From Aureliella sp046290675 (GTDB taxonomy: Bacteria > Planctomycetota > Planctomycetia > Pirellulales > Pirellulaceae), in contig JBKAHA010000004.1 of NCBI GenBank assembly GCA_046290675.1, positions 1 through 64,000 of the forward strand: a DNA stretch of 64,000 nucleotides. Direction: 5' to 3'. Under the pieces are notes generated by a model. That model ran no database searches and was not told the DNA's origin. It saw only the letters and a program-made list of their open reading frames with translations. This document shows positions 24,474 through 33,070 of this stretch, one piece after another. Position 1 is the stretch's first letter. Each line of letters starts with the position of its first letter. The translations under genes were made by a program, and so were the position numbers.

Positions 24474-24504
24474 CGTTCAGATTGAACGCCGTTCAGATTA
24501 ACGC
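24474..24504. repeat. 16-bp tandem palindromic repeat
   Basis: CGTTCAGATTGAACGC (24474-24489) is followed at once by CGTTCAGATTAACGC (24490-24504). The first copy is itself an inverted repeat (CGTTCA-GAT-TGAACG). It sits 12-42 bp beyond the stop codon of the beta-CASP gene. Confidence 0.85.
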
Positions 24505-24515
24505 GCTAGGCAGTT

Positions 24516-26102
24516 CTACTCCCCGAGCCGTCTTGATAAGTCGGCGAGTAAGCCCGAGCGTTCAGATTCGGACGGCAGGGATTCAAGCTGGTCAGCCAAC
24601 TGCAAAATGAACGCCGCGTAGTCGTTGTGCCAATCATGGGCCAGGACTTTCGGGTCCTCGATCCGCTGAGCGACGCGTCCCTTGGATTCTGCGTTCCCGG
24701 CAACCAGCTCGAATCTTTCATCGAATTGAGGTAGCAGAATCGACTCGCGATTAATTCCTTTCGTAGCCAATAGATCTGCCAGGACTCCGCGGGCATCGTC
24801 GTCACCATGGTTCAAGAACAACCCGCCGGCGATAGGACTGCGTTCAACAATCCATTGGATTAGTTCACTTTGGTCGGCGTGTGCTGAGTAGTTGCCGATT
24901 CGACGGATTGCGGCGCGGACTTGGCAGTGGCGGCCGTGGATCCTAACTTGTTTTGCTCCGCTGGAGATGATGTGCCCGAGAGTTCCTGGCGACTGATAGC
25001 CTACAAACAAGACTGTGCATTCCTTGCGCCAGATGTTGTTTTTGAGGTGATGTTTAATTCTGCCTGCGTTGCACATCCCGCTGGCAGAAATGATGATCGC
25101 GCCTTTTCGATGTTGGTTGACCGCCTTGCTTTCGTCTACCGACTCAACGATGTGAAATTGCTCGTGACGAAAGAGTTCAGATTCATCCAGTTCAATATCC
25201 TGCATGGTGCCCGAATGCTTGATAAAGACTTGGGTTGCTTTTCTCGCGAGGGGGGAATCGAGGAATACAGTCGCATCGGGCAGCAAGCCCTCAGCAAGGA
25301 GTACACCGATGTCGTGCAGTAGCTCCTGACTACGCTCGACGGCGAACGAAGGGATCACGATGTTGCCACCCCGTTCCAACCCGAGCAGGAGCTCTTCTTT
25401 GAGAGCTTTGCGTCGTTCTTCAAGGGTATAGTCATCGCGTTCGCGATCGCCGTAGGTGCTTTCGCAAACAATGTAGTCGTATCCTTCGGGCGCATCCGGT
25501 TCTGGGTGAAATGCTTTCTCCTCGGGACCCAAATCACCGGAAAAGAGGATCCTCATCGTATTCTTGGTCTGCGAGTCATAGAATTTGACTTCGACGGAAG
25601 CCGAACCAAGCAAATGACCGGCGTTGAACATGCGGCATTCAATTCCCTCCCACGGGCTGTGCCACGTTTCGTACTCGATCGGTTCCATCTGATCGAGCGT
25701 CTGCTTTGCATCTTCGATGGAGTAGGAAGGCTCAATTAATGGAAGACCACGGCGTTTGAGATCACGATTTTTCCGCTCAGCGTTTGATTCCTGGATGAAC
25801 GCCGAATCTAGGAGCATAAATTGAAGCAGATCCACCGTCGGAGTTGTTCCGTAGATCTTTCCGCGAAATCCCTCTTTGACCAATTTGGGTAACAGGCCAG
25901 AGTGGTCGATATGTGCGTGCGTTAGGAGCAGGAAGTCCGCTTTCGCTGGGTCAAACGGAAATGGTCCTTCGTTGAGTTCCCGGGTTGCGGCGCTTCCTTG
26001 AAAAAGCCCGCAGTCAATCAAGAAGTTCGCGTGTTCTGTCTCAAGATACGAGCAGGATCCGGTGACCGTTCCTGCAGCTCCGCAGAATGTGATGTAGGAC
26101 AT
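24516..26102 (-). CDS. MBL-fold beta-CASP metallo-hydrolase (RNA-specificity type)
   Basis: Metallo-beta-lactamase-fold hydrolase with beta-CASP insert, 528 residues; homologues (YSH1/CPSF-73-like bacterial proteins) cleave RNA. Seen: LLTHAHIDHSGLLPKL (HxHxDH), GHLLGSASVEV, LFSGDLGPEE, then beta-CASP blocks DSPLARKATQVFIKH, IIISASGMCNAGRIKHHL and NYSAHADQSELIQW. A carboxy extension of about 70 residues (RIEDPKVLAHDWHNDYAAFI) is also seen in many bacterial members. RNase activity is by homology only. AAGG precedes ATG 26102. It may be cotranscribed with the M42 peptidase. Confidence 0.9.
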   Translation of the reverse strand: MSYITFCGAAGTVTGSCSYLETEHANFLIDCGLFQGSAATRELNEGPFPFDPAKADFLLLTHAHIDHSGLLPKLVKEGFRGKIYGTTPTVDLLQFMLLDSAFIQESNAERKNRDLKRRGLPLIEPSYSIEDAKQTLDQMEPIEYETWHSPWEGIECRMFNAGHLLGSASVEVKFYDSQTKNTMRILFSGDLGPEEKAFHPEPDAPEGYDYIVCESTYGDRERDDYTLEERRKALKEELLLGLERGGNIVIPSFAVERSQELLHDIGVLLAEGLLPDATVFLDSPLARKATQVFIKHSGTMQDIELDESELFRHEQFHIVESVDESKAVNQHRKGAIIISASGMCNAGRIKHHLKNNIWRKECTVLFVGYQSPGTLGHIISSGAKQVRIHGRHCQVRAAIRRIGNYSAHADQSELIQWIVERSPIAGGLFLNHGDDDARGVLADLLATKGINRESILLPQFDERFELVAGNAESKGRVAQRIEDPKVLAHDWHNDYAAFILQLADQLESLPSESERSGLLADLSRRLGE

Positions 26103-26257
26103 GGTAAACCTTGGGCGTTCCGCAATCGGTTATGGGCCAAGCGTTGAGTATCGAAGCTGTGGTTGCCAATCCGAAGCGGCTAAAGGGAATGGGCTGTTTT
26201 AGACAGATGACCCAGCGAATTCAAATCTGAATGTAGGACTTCGTGATGTACGCAAAA

Positions 26258-27676
26258 CTACTTCGCGAGGGAAGCTCGGATAATCTCGTGGTCGTTGCGG
26301 ACAATCACGTGCCTGTTCGCGAACGCGGGATGGCACCAGTTTACGATGCTGTTTGCAAAGCGTCGTGGCCCCCAGCCTGATTCGGTGTCGGGTTCAATGA
26401 GTTGAGTTCGATCGATCAATTCAGGTCCATCGGGTGTGAACCTGGTTAACAGCAATTCCCCCACGTCGTTGAAGAGAAAGTACCGATCTAGATGTTTGAT
26501 GAAAAACGCGGAACCCCACCGGCCTTGCCGAGTGAGTTCCTTGTTTTCCCAGACTCGCGCAGAATCTTCTAAGGTCAGGCCACGCATCTCGCCGTAGCTA
26601 CAAGTTCCGTAGAAATGCTCTCCCTCGATAATCGGGGTTGTGATGACACAGTGCAGGCCCTTTGTTTTGTCCGGCATCTCCCCGCTGCCCTGGACGTGCC
26701 ACAACTTTTTTGCAGTGGGGTGCTGAGAGTCTAACTCGACCAACATTGATCCGCTGTAAAAGGACGAAACTAGCAGCTTATTGCCAGAGCGGACCGGCGT
26801 TCCGACTGACATCGCCGATTTGGTACGCATGGGAATCTCCCACAGTACTTTCCCGGTCTCGGGTGCAAGGCCTCGGAGAAAACTCGGATCCCAATAGATG
26901 AGCTGCGTCGCACCTCCAGCCTCGGTGAGTAGAAATTGCGAATACCCCAGCTCATAAGTCGCAGGACAGGCCGCCCAGCGTTCTTGGCCCGTGAGTTTGT
27001 CGTAGGCGCGGACTTGCTCTTGGTTCGGACCGCCCGGCGCAAAAATGACCAAGTCGCCAAAAACGATTGGCGAAGTCGATGTACCCCAGATTGGAGGAGT
27101 CAGCTTGTATTGCGTTCTTGAGTCGATGGACCAAATCTCGTTGCCGGTCTCCAAATCGAGGCAACGAAGATGGCCGACTGAACCCGTCGTGTAGACACGC
27201 TTGCCATCGATGGTTGGTGTCGCCCTTGGGCCTGTCCGGTAGGAAGCCATGACTTCGCGATAATGAGTTTCGACTTCGTCGGTCCAGATCGTGTTTCCCG
27301 TAGACTCATCCAAGCACAGGACCCGTTCGATCACCTCTGCTTTGCTTCCGCCCGGCTTTGGGACGAAATCCATGGTGACGATCTTTCCTCCAGCGACGAC
27401 TGGTCCTGAATAGCCCGAGCCAATTTCTTTCCGCCAGACGATCTTGAGTCCCGTTTCGGGGAACTTCTCAAGGATTCCGTCTTCGTTCCAAACCGCTTTC
27501 CGGTCTTGCCCACGCCATTGCGTCCAGTCCTCTGCCTGAGCACCTGCTGCACCGAGCCAGATCACCGCAAGTAGAGCACAGGAGTATCGTGAGGAAAGAT
27601 GGAGCCGCCGTGCTTGAACACCGGATTCGCTTCGGATTTCTGGTGGGTAGCAACGTTTAGGGATGGAACGATTCAT
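26258..27676 (-). CDS. secreted PQQ-like beta-propeller protein
   Basis: 472-residue exported protein with a signal peptide (YSCALLAVIWLGAAGAQAED) and repeated WD/PQQ-like blades: DWTQWRGQDRKAVWNEDG, GKIVTMDFV, NTIWTDEVET, GHLRCLDLETGNEIWSID, GQERWAACPATYELGYSQF, APETGKVLWEIPM. Planctomycetes encode many such 'outer membrane protein assembly factor BamB-like' propellers of unknown role. No PQQ-binding or dehydrogenase residues are recognised, so an enzymatic PQQ function is not implied. GGAAG upstream of ATG 27676. Divergent from the nucleotidyltransferase-like gene. Confidence 0.87.
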   Translation of the reverse strand: MNRSIPKRCYPPEIRSESGVQARRLHLSSRYSCALLAVIWLGAAGAQAEDWTQWRGQDRKAVWNEDGILEKFPETGLKIVWRKEIGSGYSGPVVAGGKIVTMDFVPKPGGSKAEVIERVLCLDESTGNTIWTDEVETHYREVMASYRTGPRATPTIDGKRVYTTGSVGHLRCLDLETGNEIWSIDSRTQYKLTPPIWGTSTSPIVFGDLVIFAPGGPNQEQVRAYDKLTGQERWAACPATYELGYSQFLLTEAGGATQLIYWDPSFLRGLAPETGKVLWEIPMRTKSAMSVGTPVRSGNKLLVSSFYSGSMLVELDSQHPTAKKLWHVQGSGEMPDKTKGLHCVITTPIIEGEHFYGTCSYGEMRGLTLEDSARVWENKELTRQGRWGSAFFIKHLDRYFLFNDVGELLLTRFTPDGPELIDRTQLIEPDTESGWGPRRFANSIVNWCHPAFANRHVIVRNDHEIIRASLAK

Positions 27677-27827
27677 GATGCGGCTTCCGGCTGATCGATG
27701 GGTTTCCAGGATTCTTTTCAGACGTTCAACTTAGAACAGTTTTCCGATTCTCGGAACCGGGGACCAAGGTTTCGGACCTTTCTAGACTGGTGCTAGCCGA
27801 CCGACTTCAAGCGATCGCCGAAATAGT

Positions 27828-28778
27828 ATGAAGAGTGACATTTGGCCACGCGACTATGTAGAGACCCACGATGGGCTAGGTTGCGCGGTCGTTAGCACGG
27901 TAGTCATACCTGGGCGGTACGTAGTGACTCCACGTTACTTCCGGAAACCAGGAAGCAACGCCCGGCAAACTGGCTGGAGGAAGCTGGCGGTAGGGGACTG
28001 TCCACAAGAGCTTCAATCTCTGGTGGATGATTCGGAATCGGAGGTTGCTGCACTGGGCTGTGCTCTACCGGTTCTTGATCCGAGCAGCATACGAAAGCAT
28101 TATTCTGCACGAGCGACAGTAAGCCAGCTCTTGGGCCATTTTGAACCCGCCGACACCCATTGGGCGAAGGCTCAAAAGGTGCTGCGGCTTCTCGTCCAGG
28201 CGGGTGTGCCGGCCACGCAACTGGGGATCACGGGATCAATTCTGATCGGTGCCCATCACGCAGCATCAGACCTGGATTTTGTGGCTTATTCTCGCCCGGC
28301 ATTTCGTCAGATTCAGTCCATCGTTGAAATGGGTGGCGAGTTAGGCCACATGAGTCGAACCGATTGGCTTAACTCGTTTCAGCGCAGGGCGGCATCAATT
28401 TCATTCGAAGATTATGTTTGGCACGAGTCTCGAAAACGAAACAAAGTGATAGTCGACGGTACGAAGGTGGACTTTGGGTTGCAGTCGGTTCCAGAGTCGT
28501 GGACTCCTCCCAAGCATGCCAAGAAACTTCGGCGTGTACGTTTCAACGCTCGCGTGCTGGGTTCCGAGGACGCATTCGATACGCCAGCCCGCTGGATTGT
28601 CGATTGGGAAACCGCTCGCGAAGTGATCTGCTGGACGGCAACGTATGTGGGGCAAGCTTTTGAAGGAGAACGTGTGGAGGTTGCAGGCTGGTTGGAAGAG
28701 ACCGACCGCGGGCTTCAGGTCGTTGTGGGGACATCGCGAGAAGCGGCTGGCGAGTTCATCCGTGTGCTAAAGGAATAG
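27828..28778 (+). CDS. predicted nucleotidyltransferase (COG1665-like)
   Basis: The 316-residue protein contains GITGSILIGAHHAASDLDFVAY around residues 140-161. That block has the GS and DxD pattern of the polymerase-beta-type nucleotidyltransferase fold, and a later acidic position could be TKVDFGLQ. The carboxy part (DTPARWIVDWETAREVICWT, GQAFEGERVEVAGWLEE) resembles what I recall for COG1665, a family best known from archaea. The acceptor of the nucleotidyl group is unknown. The gene stands alone between the beta-propeller and sulfatase genes. The family assignment is tentative; the fold motif is clearer than the family name. Confidence 0.65.
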   Translation: MKSDIWPRDYVETHDGLGCAVVSTVVIPGRYVVTPRYFRKPGSNARQTGWRKLAVGDCPQELQSLVDDSESEVAALGCALPVLDPSSIRKHYSARATVSQLLGHFEPADTHWAKAQKVLRLLVQAGVPATQLGITGSILIGAHHAASDLDFVAYSRPAFRQIQSIVEMGGELGHMSRTDWLNSFQRRAASISFEDYVWHESRKRNKVIVDGTKVDFGLQSVPESWTPPKHAKKLRRVRFNARVLGSEDAFDTPARWIVDWETAREVICWTATYVGQAFEGERVEVAGWLEETDRGLQVVVGTSREAAGEFIRVLKE

Positions 28779-28822
28779 GCGTACGGGGTGATGGGGCTCG
28801 TCTATTGAAACAACGTCCGCGA

Positions 28823-30298
28823 TTACTTCGATGACGTCTTTTTCTTTCGAGTCTTCTTACTCTTCGCCTTGGCGCTGCTCTGGGAAAGGGCTTTTGCGTC
28901 CGCTTCTTCGACACTCAAGCCTTTGTAGCGGCCGAGTCGTGTTAGAGCGATGCGTTCTGTTTCAAGTGGATCATCGCCCTGCTCTTTCAGCCATTTTTGC
29001 AGTTGGGCATAGAGATCCTCACGGATATCCGTTAGGCCCTGGTCGGAAGCTAAGTTGTTCATCTGCATCGGATCACGTTCGCAGTCGTAGAGCTCGAACT
29101 CAGAGCGATGTTGGTAGCGATGGACCAACTCCTGAGCATTTTTGTCCCCAGCTTTGGCCGCCTTGACCATCGAGCGAAATTCAGGGCTTGTGGTGCACGC
29201 ATTTTGAAATGTGGTGCTGTGGTGAGGATTCCAAATAAATCGGTAACGGTCGTTGCGAATGCTGCGAATCGCGAAGTAGTCTGATCCATCGTTGATGCCG
29301 CGAGTCGTCATCAGGCCATAGGAGAAATCTTTGTGAGCAGTGGTTTTTCCCTGGAGAAGACTCAACATGCTTTTCCCGTCAAGGTTGGCGTCGATTGTAG
29401 CGCCGGCCGCCTCCAGGAATGTTGGTAGCACATCCGTGTATTCGACGATGGCGTTTGACTTGGAGCCCGGCAGAATCTTGCCTGGCCAACGTACTAGCAT
29501 GGCTGACTGAAGTCCGTGGTCGTAACAAGTCCACTTCGCAAATGGCATCGAATTGCCCTGCTCCGAAACCACGATCACCAAGGTGTCGTTCTCGAGTTCG
29601 TGCTTTTCGAGAAGCGCGAGCAGATCACCGACTTGTTGGTCGTAGTAGCTGATTTCTGCCAGGTAACGGCTGAAACCATCACGCACTGTTGGTGTATCGG
29701 CAATGTAGGGAGGAAGCTCGATTTCGTCGGGTGGGTATCGAGAGGCGTCGCCCTTGTCCCAGGGGGTGTGGGGTTCGTTGGAGCACGCGAATAAACAAAA
29801 AGGAGTAGTCGCTTCTTTGCACTCCTTAAGAAGCGTGTCGACGGCTTCAAGATCTGGATTCTTGTTCTTGGCGGAGTATTCGAAATCAAAAACTGTCTTG
29901 GGTCCGATGTGTGTTTTGCCCGACAAGGCGACTCGGTAACCCAACGGTTTTAGATACTGAACGACGCTCTTGGTGCCCGGCTTCACAAAAGTGTGATTCG
30001 GATAAGCACCCGACTTTACGGGGTAGAGGCCCGTGTAAATATTGTGCCGTGTAGGCGAGCACATCGGGGCAGTTTGAAAGCACTTCAGAAACTGCATTCC
30101 CTCCGTCGCAAATCGGTCGATGTTTGGAGTTTTGGCTTGTCCACCGTAGCAACCCAGGTCACGGAAAGTCAGGTCGTCTGCAATGATGAAAAGGAAGTTG
30201 GGCTTGTTCGATTTGGCCGGTTCGTCCGCTGCGGTGAAAAGTGGATTCTGCAGCACGAAGACTGAAAATAGAACCAATGAGAGGGAAAACGGTTTCAT
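28823..30298 (-). CDS. secreted type I sulfatase
   Basis: Formylglycine-dependent sulfatase, 491 residues, with a signal peptide (SLVLFSVFVLQNPLFTAADE). Metal ligands are in FLFIIADDLTFRDLGCYGG (Asp41/Asp42). The active-site signature MCSPTRHNIYTG has Cys80-x-Pro-x-Arg84, so it needs conversion of Cys80 to formylglycine. KTPNIDRFATEGMQF and SGKTHIGPK are also typical. Substrate unknown; planctomycete sulfatases are thought to act on algal sulfated polysaccharides. The tail is very basic (AKSKKTRKKKTSSK). ATG 30298 is chosen because the signal peptide starts there; the frame is open to 30346. Converges with the nucleotidyltransferase-like gene. Confidence 0.93.
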   Translation of the reverse strand: MKPFSLSLVLFSVFVLQNPLFTAADEPAKSNKPNFLFIIADDLTFRDLGCYGGQAKTPNIDRFATEGMQFLKCFQTAPMCSPTRHNIYTGLYPVKSGAYPNHTFVKPGTKSVVQYLKPLGYRVALSGKTHIGPKTVFDFEYSAKNKNPDLEAVDTLLKECKEATTPFCLFACSNEPHTPWDKGDASRYPPDEIELPPYIADTPTVRDGFSRYLAEISYYDQQVGDLLALLEKHELENDTLVIVVSEQGNSMPFAKWTCYDHGLQSAMLVRWPGKILPGSKSNAIVEYTDVLPTFLEAAGATIDANLDGKSMLSLLQGKTTAHKDFSYGLMTTRGINDGSDYFAIRSIRNDRYRFIWNPHHSTTFQNACTTSPEFRSMVKAAKAGDKNAQELVHRYQHRSEFELYDCERDPMQMNNLASDQGLTDIREDLYAQLQKWLKEQGDDPLETERIALTRLGRYKGLSVEEADAKALSQSSAKAKSKKTRKKKTSSK

Positions 30299-30456
30299 GG
30301 TCGCTCTCTTCGAGGTTGCTTGTGAGGGAACAGATTGGAGATGCAATTGCTGTGGTTCGGCCAGTATAACTGTGGGGGGTGAGGAGTGCGGCTAGCGCGA
30401 CTTGAATTAGAAAGCTGGCGGCGCATTCAGTGAGTCGATATAGGGAGTCAGGCGAG

Positions 30457-31398
30457 ATGGATCGAAGAGAGTTTTCGAAAGCTGCCTGCGTGGCAGCGAC
30501 TGTGGCTGGTGTGCACGGCGACGCCCAGGCGAGCAATCAGTCCGAGGAGAATCAAGGAGTTAAGCCGGAGGAGTTCGAGCTCCGATACATGCTTGCTTCC
30601 TGCTTATTTGGGTACCAGTACATTCGGGAGATCCTTCCAGCCGTCGCTGCCACAGGAGCGACGGCCATCGATATTTGGCCCAAGGTGCATGGCAATCAGC
30701 GAGAGCAGCTAGACGATCTCGGTGAAGCAAAATTCAAAGAGATGCTCGAGACGCAAAATGTGAAACTCGGTTGCATCACGCAGTACAAGCTCGGACCGTT
30801 CGGGTTGAGCGAAGAATTACGACTTGCTGAGAGGCTAGGATGCAAAACGATCGTGACCGGAGCAAAGGGCCCCAAAGGCCTTAAGGGGGCAGAGCTAAAG
30901 GCGGCAGTGGAGAATTTCGCCGAGGCGATGAAGCCGCATGTCGAGCTGGCAGCGGAATGTGGTGTCACGATTGCAATTGAAAACCATGCGAACAGCTTGA
31001 TAGAATCGCACGAGTCGATGGCGTGGCTCATTGATTCAAGCCATGAAAATCTAGGGATCGCTCTCGCTCCCTATCATCTCAAGCAGGATGCGAAGTCGCT
31101 GGCCGAGCTGGTACAGCGACTGGCACCTCGCATTGCGGTTTTCTATGCCTGGCAGCACGGCAAGGGATGTATGACCAAATTGCCGAAGAAGCAGGAGTTG
31201 CTTCAGTTGCCGGGGCGCGGTGATCTCGACTTTGGGCCCATTCTCGAAGCCTTACGCGATACGAACTATTCAGGGTGGACTGAGATCTTCATGCATCCGG
31301 TTCCGCGTGGTATTCCCATGTTGGAGACCGCTGGGTTGATTACGGAAGAAATCAACCGGTCCCGTGCTTATCTCGAGGGGCTTCTGACCACGCCCTAG
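30457..31398 (+). CDS. Tat-exported TIM-barrel protein (sugar isomerase/epimerase-like)
   Basis: 313-residue AP-endonuclease-2-like TIM barrel, the fold of xylose isomerase-like sugar phosphate isomerases/epimerases. The amino end MDRREFSKAACVAATVAG is a Tat-type signal (RRxFxK). Barrel strands seen are TGATAIDIWPK, GCKTIVTGAKG, VTIAIENHANS (Glu and His metal-type ligands), LGIALAPYHLK and LLQLPGRGDLDFGPILEAL. A metal-dependent isomerase is plausible, but exported planctomycete members have no known reaction. AGGGAG at 30442-30447 supports ATG 30457 over the GTG at 30430. Divergent from the sulfatase, which may suggest shared control (inference). Confidence 0.85.
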   Translation: MDRREFSKAACVAATVAGVHGDAQASNQSEENQGVKPEEFELRYMLASCLFGYQYIREILPAVAATGATAIDIWPKVHGNQREQLDDLGEAKFKEMLETQNVKLGCITQYKLGPFGLSEELRLAERLGCKTIVTGAKGPKGLKGAELKAAVENFAEAMKPHVELAAECGVTIAIENHANSLIESHESMAWLIDSSHENLGIALAPYHLKQDAKSLAELVQRLAPRIAVFYAWQHGKGCMTKLPKKQELLQLPGRGDLDFGPILEALRDTNYSGWTEIFMHPVPRGIPMLETAGLITEEINRSRAYLEGLLTTP

Positions 31399-31402
31399 CG
31401 CG

Positions 31403-31429
31403 CTGAAGCAATTGGCACTGAAGCAATTG
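31403..31429. repeat. 12-bp direct repeat, 15-bp period
   Basis: CTGAAGCAATTG at 31403-31414 and again at 31418-31429, starting 5 bp after the stop codon of the TIM-barrel gene. Confidence 0.85.
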
Positions 31430-31476
31430 AACCTTGAACGCCGGACGAAAGGCATGCCGCCGACGTCAGCAACCGA

Positions 31477-32346
31477 CTACTCAGCTTGGGTTGAAACGAT
31501 TCGGTGGAAGTGCAGTTTGACTTCGCGATCGACAACGCGTCGGACGCCTTCGACCAAACAGGCCGGTTCGTTTTCCGTTTGGCCTTGGTCCACAATCTCT
31601 TCGATGCGTGTTCCTGGTTTGACGGAAAAGGTGCGTTGGTTGATCGTCTGATTTCCCGCATCCAATTCCGGGATGATGAAGTGGCAAGTAGCGCCGTAAG
31701 TGAGCATGCGGCCAGCAAAGGCGTCATGGTAAGGGCGAAATCCCGGAAATCCGGGCAAGAGACCATGGTGCAAATTAATGATGCGTCCGCCGGCGAATTT
31801 CCAGCAAGTGTCTGGCGGTAGGACACGCATATAACGAGCGAGGATAACGTAGTCTACAGAGTATTCGTCAAGCAGTTGGACGAGGTTGTCGTCGTCAGCC
31901 TGCCCGTCTTTCGTGCCGATATTGTGCCAAGGGACTCCGAATTCCTCTGCGAGGGCGGCACACTTCTTGCGGTTGCCAATCATCACGGCGACTTCCGCAT
32001 CAATCACTCCGTCTCGAACTGCTTCGAGTACCGCACGCGGAGTGGGTTCTTGGTAGGTCGCGCAGATCGCAAGTTTGGCTTTTTGATTATTTAGGGCAGG
32101 TAGATCCGGCGACCAGACTCGTACAGAGAGGTCTTTGGCGTTTCCGATCTGGAGCATTTTATCGTGGATACTTTGCCACCGAGCGTCCTCAATATGGAGC
32201 CGGCACATCATGGCGAAGACACCGGCTTCATCATGATCGTACATCTGAATTTCGGCGATACTCGCACCCTGAGCCGTCACTTCATGGATGATGGGGTCCG
32301 CAAGCCCGACATTGTCTGGGCCTACAGCAGTGACAACGATTTCCAT
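31477..32346 (-). CDS. purU: formyltetrahydrofolate deformylase
   Basis: PurU hydrolyses 10-formyl-THF to formate and THF, balancing one-carbon pools in the cytoplasm. The 289-residue protein has the expected amino-terminal ACT domain (VVTAVGPDNVGLADPIIHEV) and a formyltransferase-fold domain. The latter has RYMRVLPPDTCWKFAGG, the catalytic block INLHHGLLPGFPGFRPYHDA (the Asn-x-His type) and GATCHFIIPELDAGNQTINQ, which carries the Asp. The frame opens at 32394, but ATG 32346 gives the family start (MEIVVTAVG). Stand-alone gene, divergent from the YkgJ-type gene. No folate or purine genes adjoin it. Confidence 0.93.
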   Translation of the reverse strand: MEIVVTAVGPDNVGLADPIIHEVTAQGASIAEIQMYDHDEAGVFAMMCRLHIEDARWQSIHDKMLQIGNAKDLSVRVWSPDLPALNNQKAKLAICATYQEPTPRAVLEAVRDGVIDAEVAVMIGNRKKCAALAEEFGVPWHNIGTKDGQADDDNLVQLLDEYSVDYVILARYMRVLPPDTCWKFAGGRIINLHHGLLPGFPGFRPYHDAFAGRMLTYGATCHFIIPELDAGNQTINQRTFSVKPGTRIEEIVDQGQTENEPACLVEGVRRVVDREVKLHFHRIVSTQAE

Positions 32347-32554
32347 TCGAGTGCCTCGTCCGCAAAAAAGTAGGACAATTGTTGGTCTAGTCAATGAAGT
32401 CCCTGAACCAAGTTTGATTCTGGGGGCTCAACAGTTTAACTCGGCGGGTTAAAATGCGTCACCGTGGTAGTAGGTCGCCCGCGGTTTCAACCCGGGTAGT
32501 GCTGATTCAAAAGGGCCGGCACTTTGGCATCCTGTTTTTACGAGGTTGGTGGCG

Positions 32555-33010
32555 ATGGCCGCAATATATGACGCAGTCACAGAGAAGATGCGGAAAGAAG
32601 ATCTTCCTGAGGGAGAATGCCTTTGCGATTACTGCCCTGCGAAATGCTGCCGCTATTTCGCCTTGCCCATCGATACTCCCGACACGGTCAAAGATTTTGA
32701 CTATTTGCGGTGGTACTTACTGCACGACCGCGCATCTCTGTTTGTCGAAGATGAGAGCTGGTATCTACTTGTTCATACAGTCTGCAAGCACCTGCAGCCC
32801 GATAACCGTTGCGGCATCTATGAGACTCGACCAGAGATCTGCCGCGAATACTCGACCGACAACTGTGAATACGAAGACGATACAACATACGATAAGTATT
32901 TTGAGACGCCCGAACAAATTACTGAGTATCTAGAAGCCACCTTGTTGCAGGGCACGCAGGAAAGCATTCGATCGGCGCCACCTCCATTGTTGCCTGTTCT
33001 GCCCGTCTAG
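32555..33010 (+). CDS. YkgJ-type cysteine-cluster protein
   Basis: 151-residue protein of the YkgJ/CxxCxxCC family (UPF0153-like), probably binding a metal or Fe-S centre. The cluster is split: CLCDYCPAKCCRYFALPID near residue 25, then VCKHLQPDNRCGIYETRPEIC with Cys residues spaced as in the family. The acidic carboxy segment (NCEYEDDTTYDKYFETPEQI) is typical. Function unknown in all relatives. ATG 32555 follows GAGG with nine bases spacing; an upstream TTG at 32546 is less likely. It lies 60 bp upstream of hisS on the same strand and may be cotranscribed with it. Confidence 0.85.
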   Translation: MAAIYDAVTEKMRKEDLPEGECLCDYCPAKCCRYFALPIDTPDTVKDFDYLRWYLLHDRASLFVEDESWYLLVHTVCKHLQPDNRCGIYETRPEICREYSTDNCEYEDDTTYDKYFETPEQITEYLEATLLQGTQESIRSAPPPLLPVLPV

Positions 33011-33070
33011 CCTTCGTGACAATTTCCTGACGCGAAACCTGCGTACCGCTGACAAAGAATTGAAAATACC

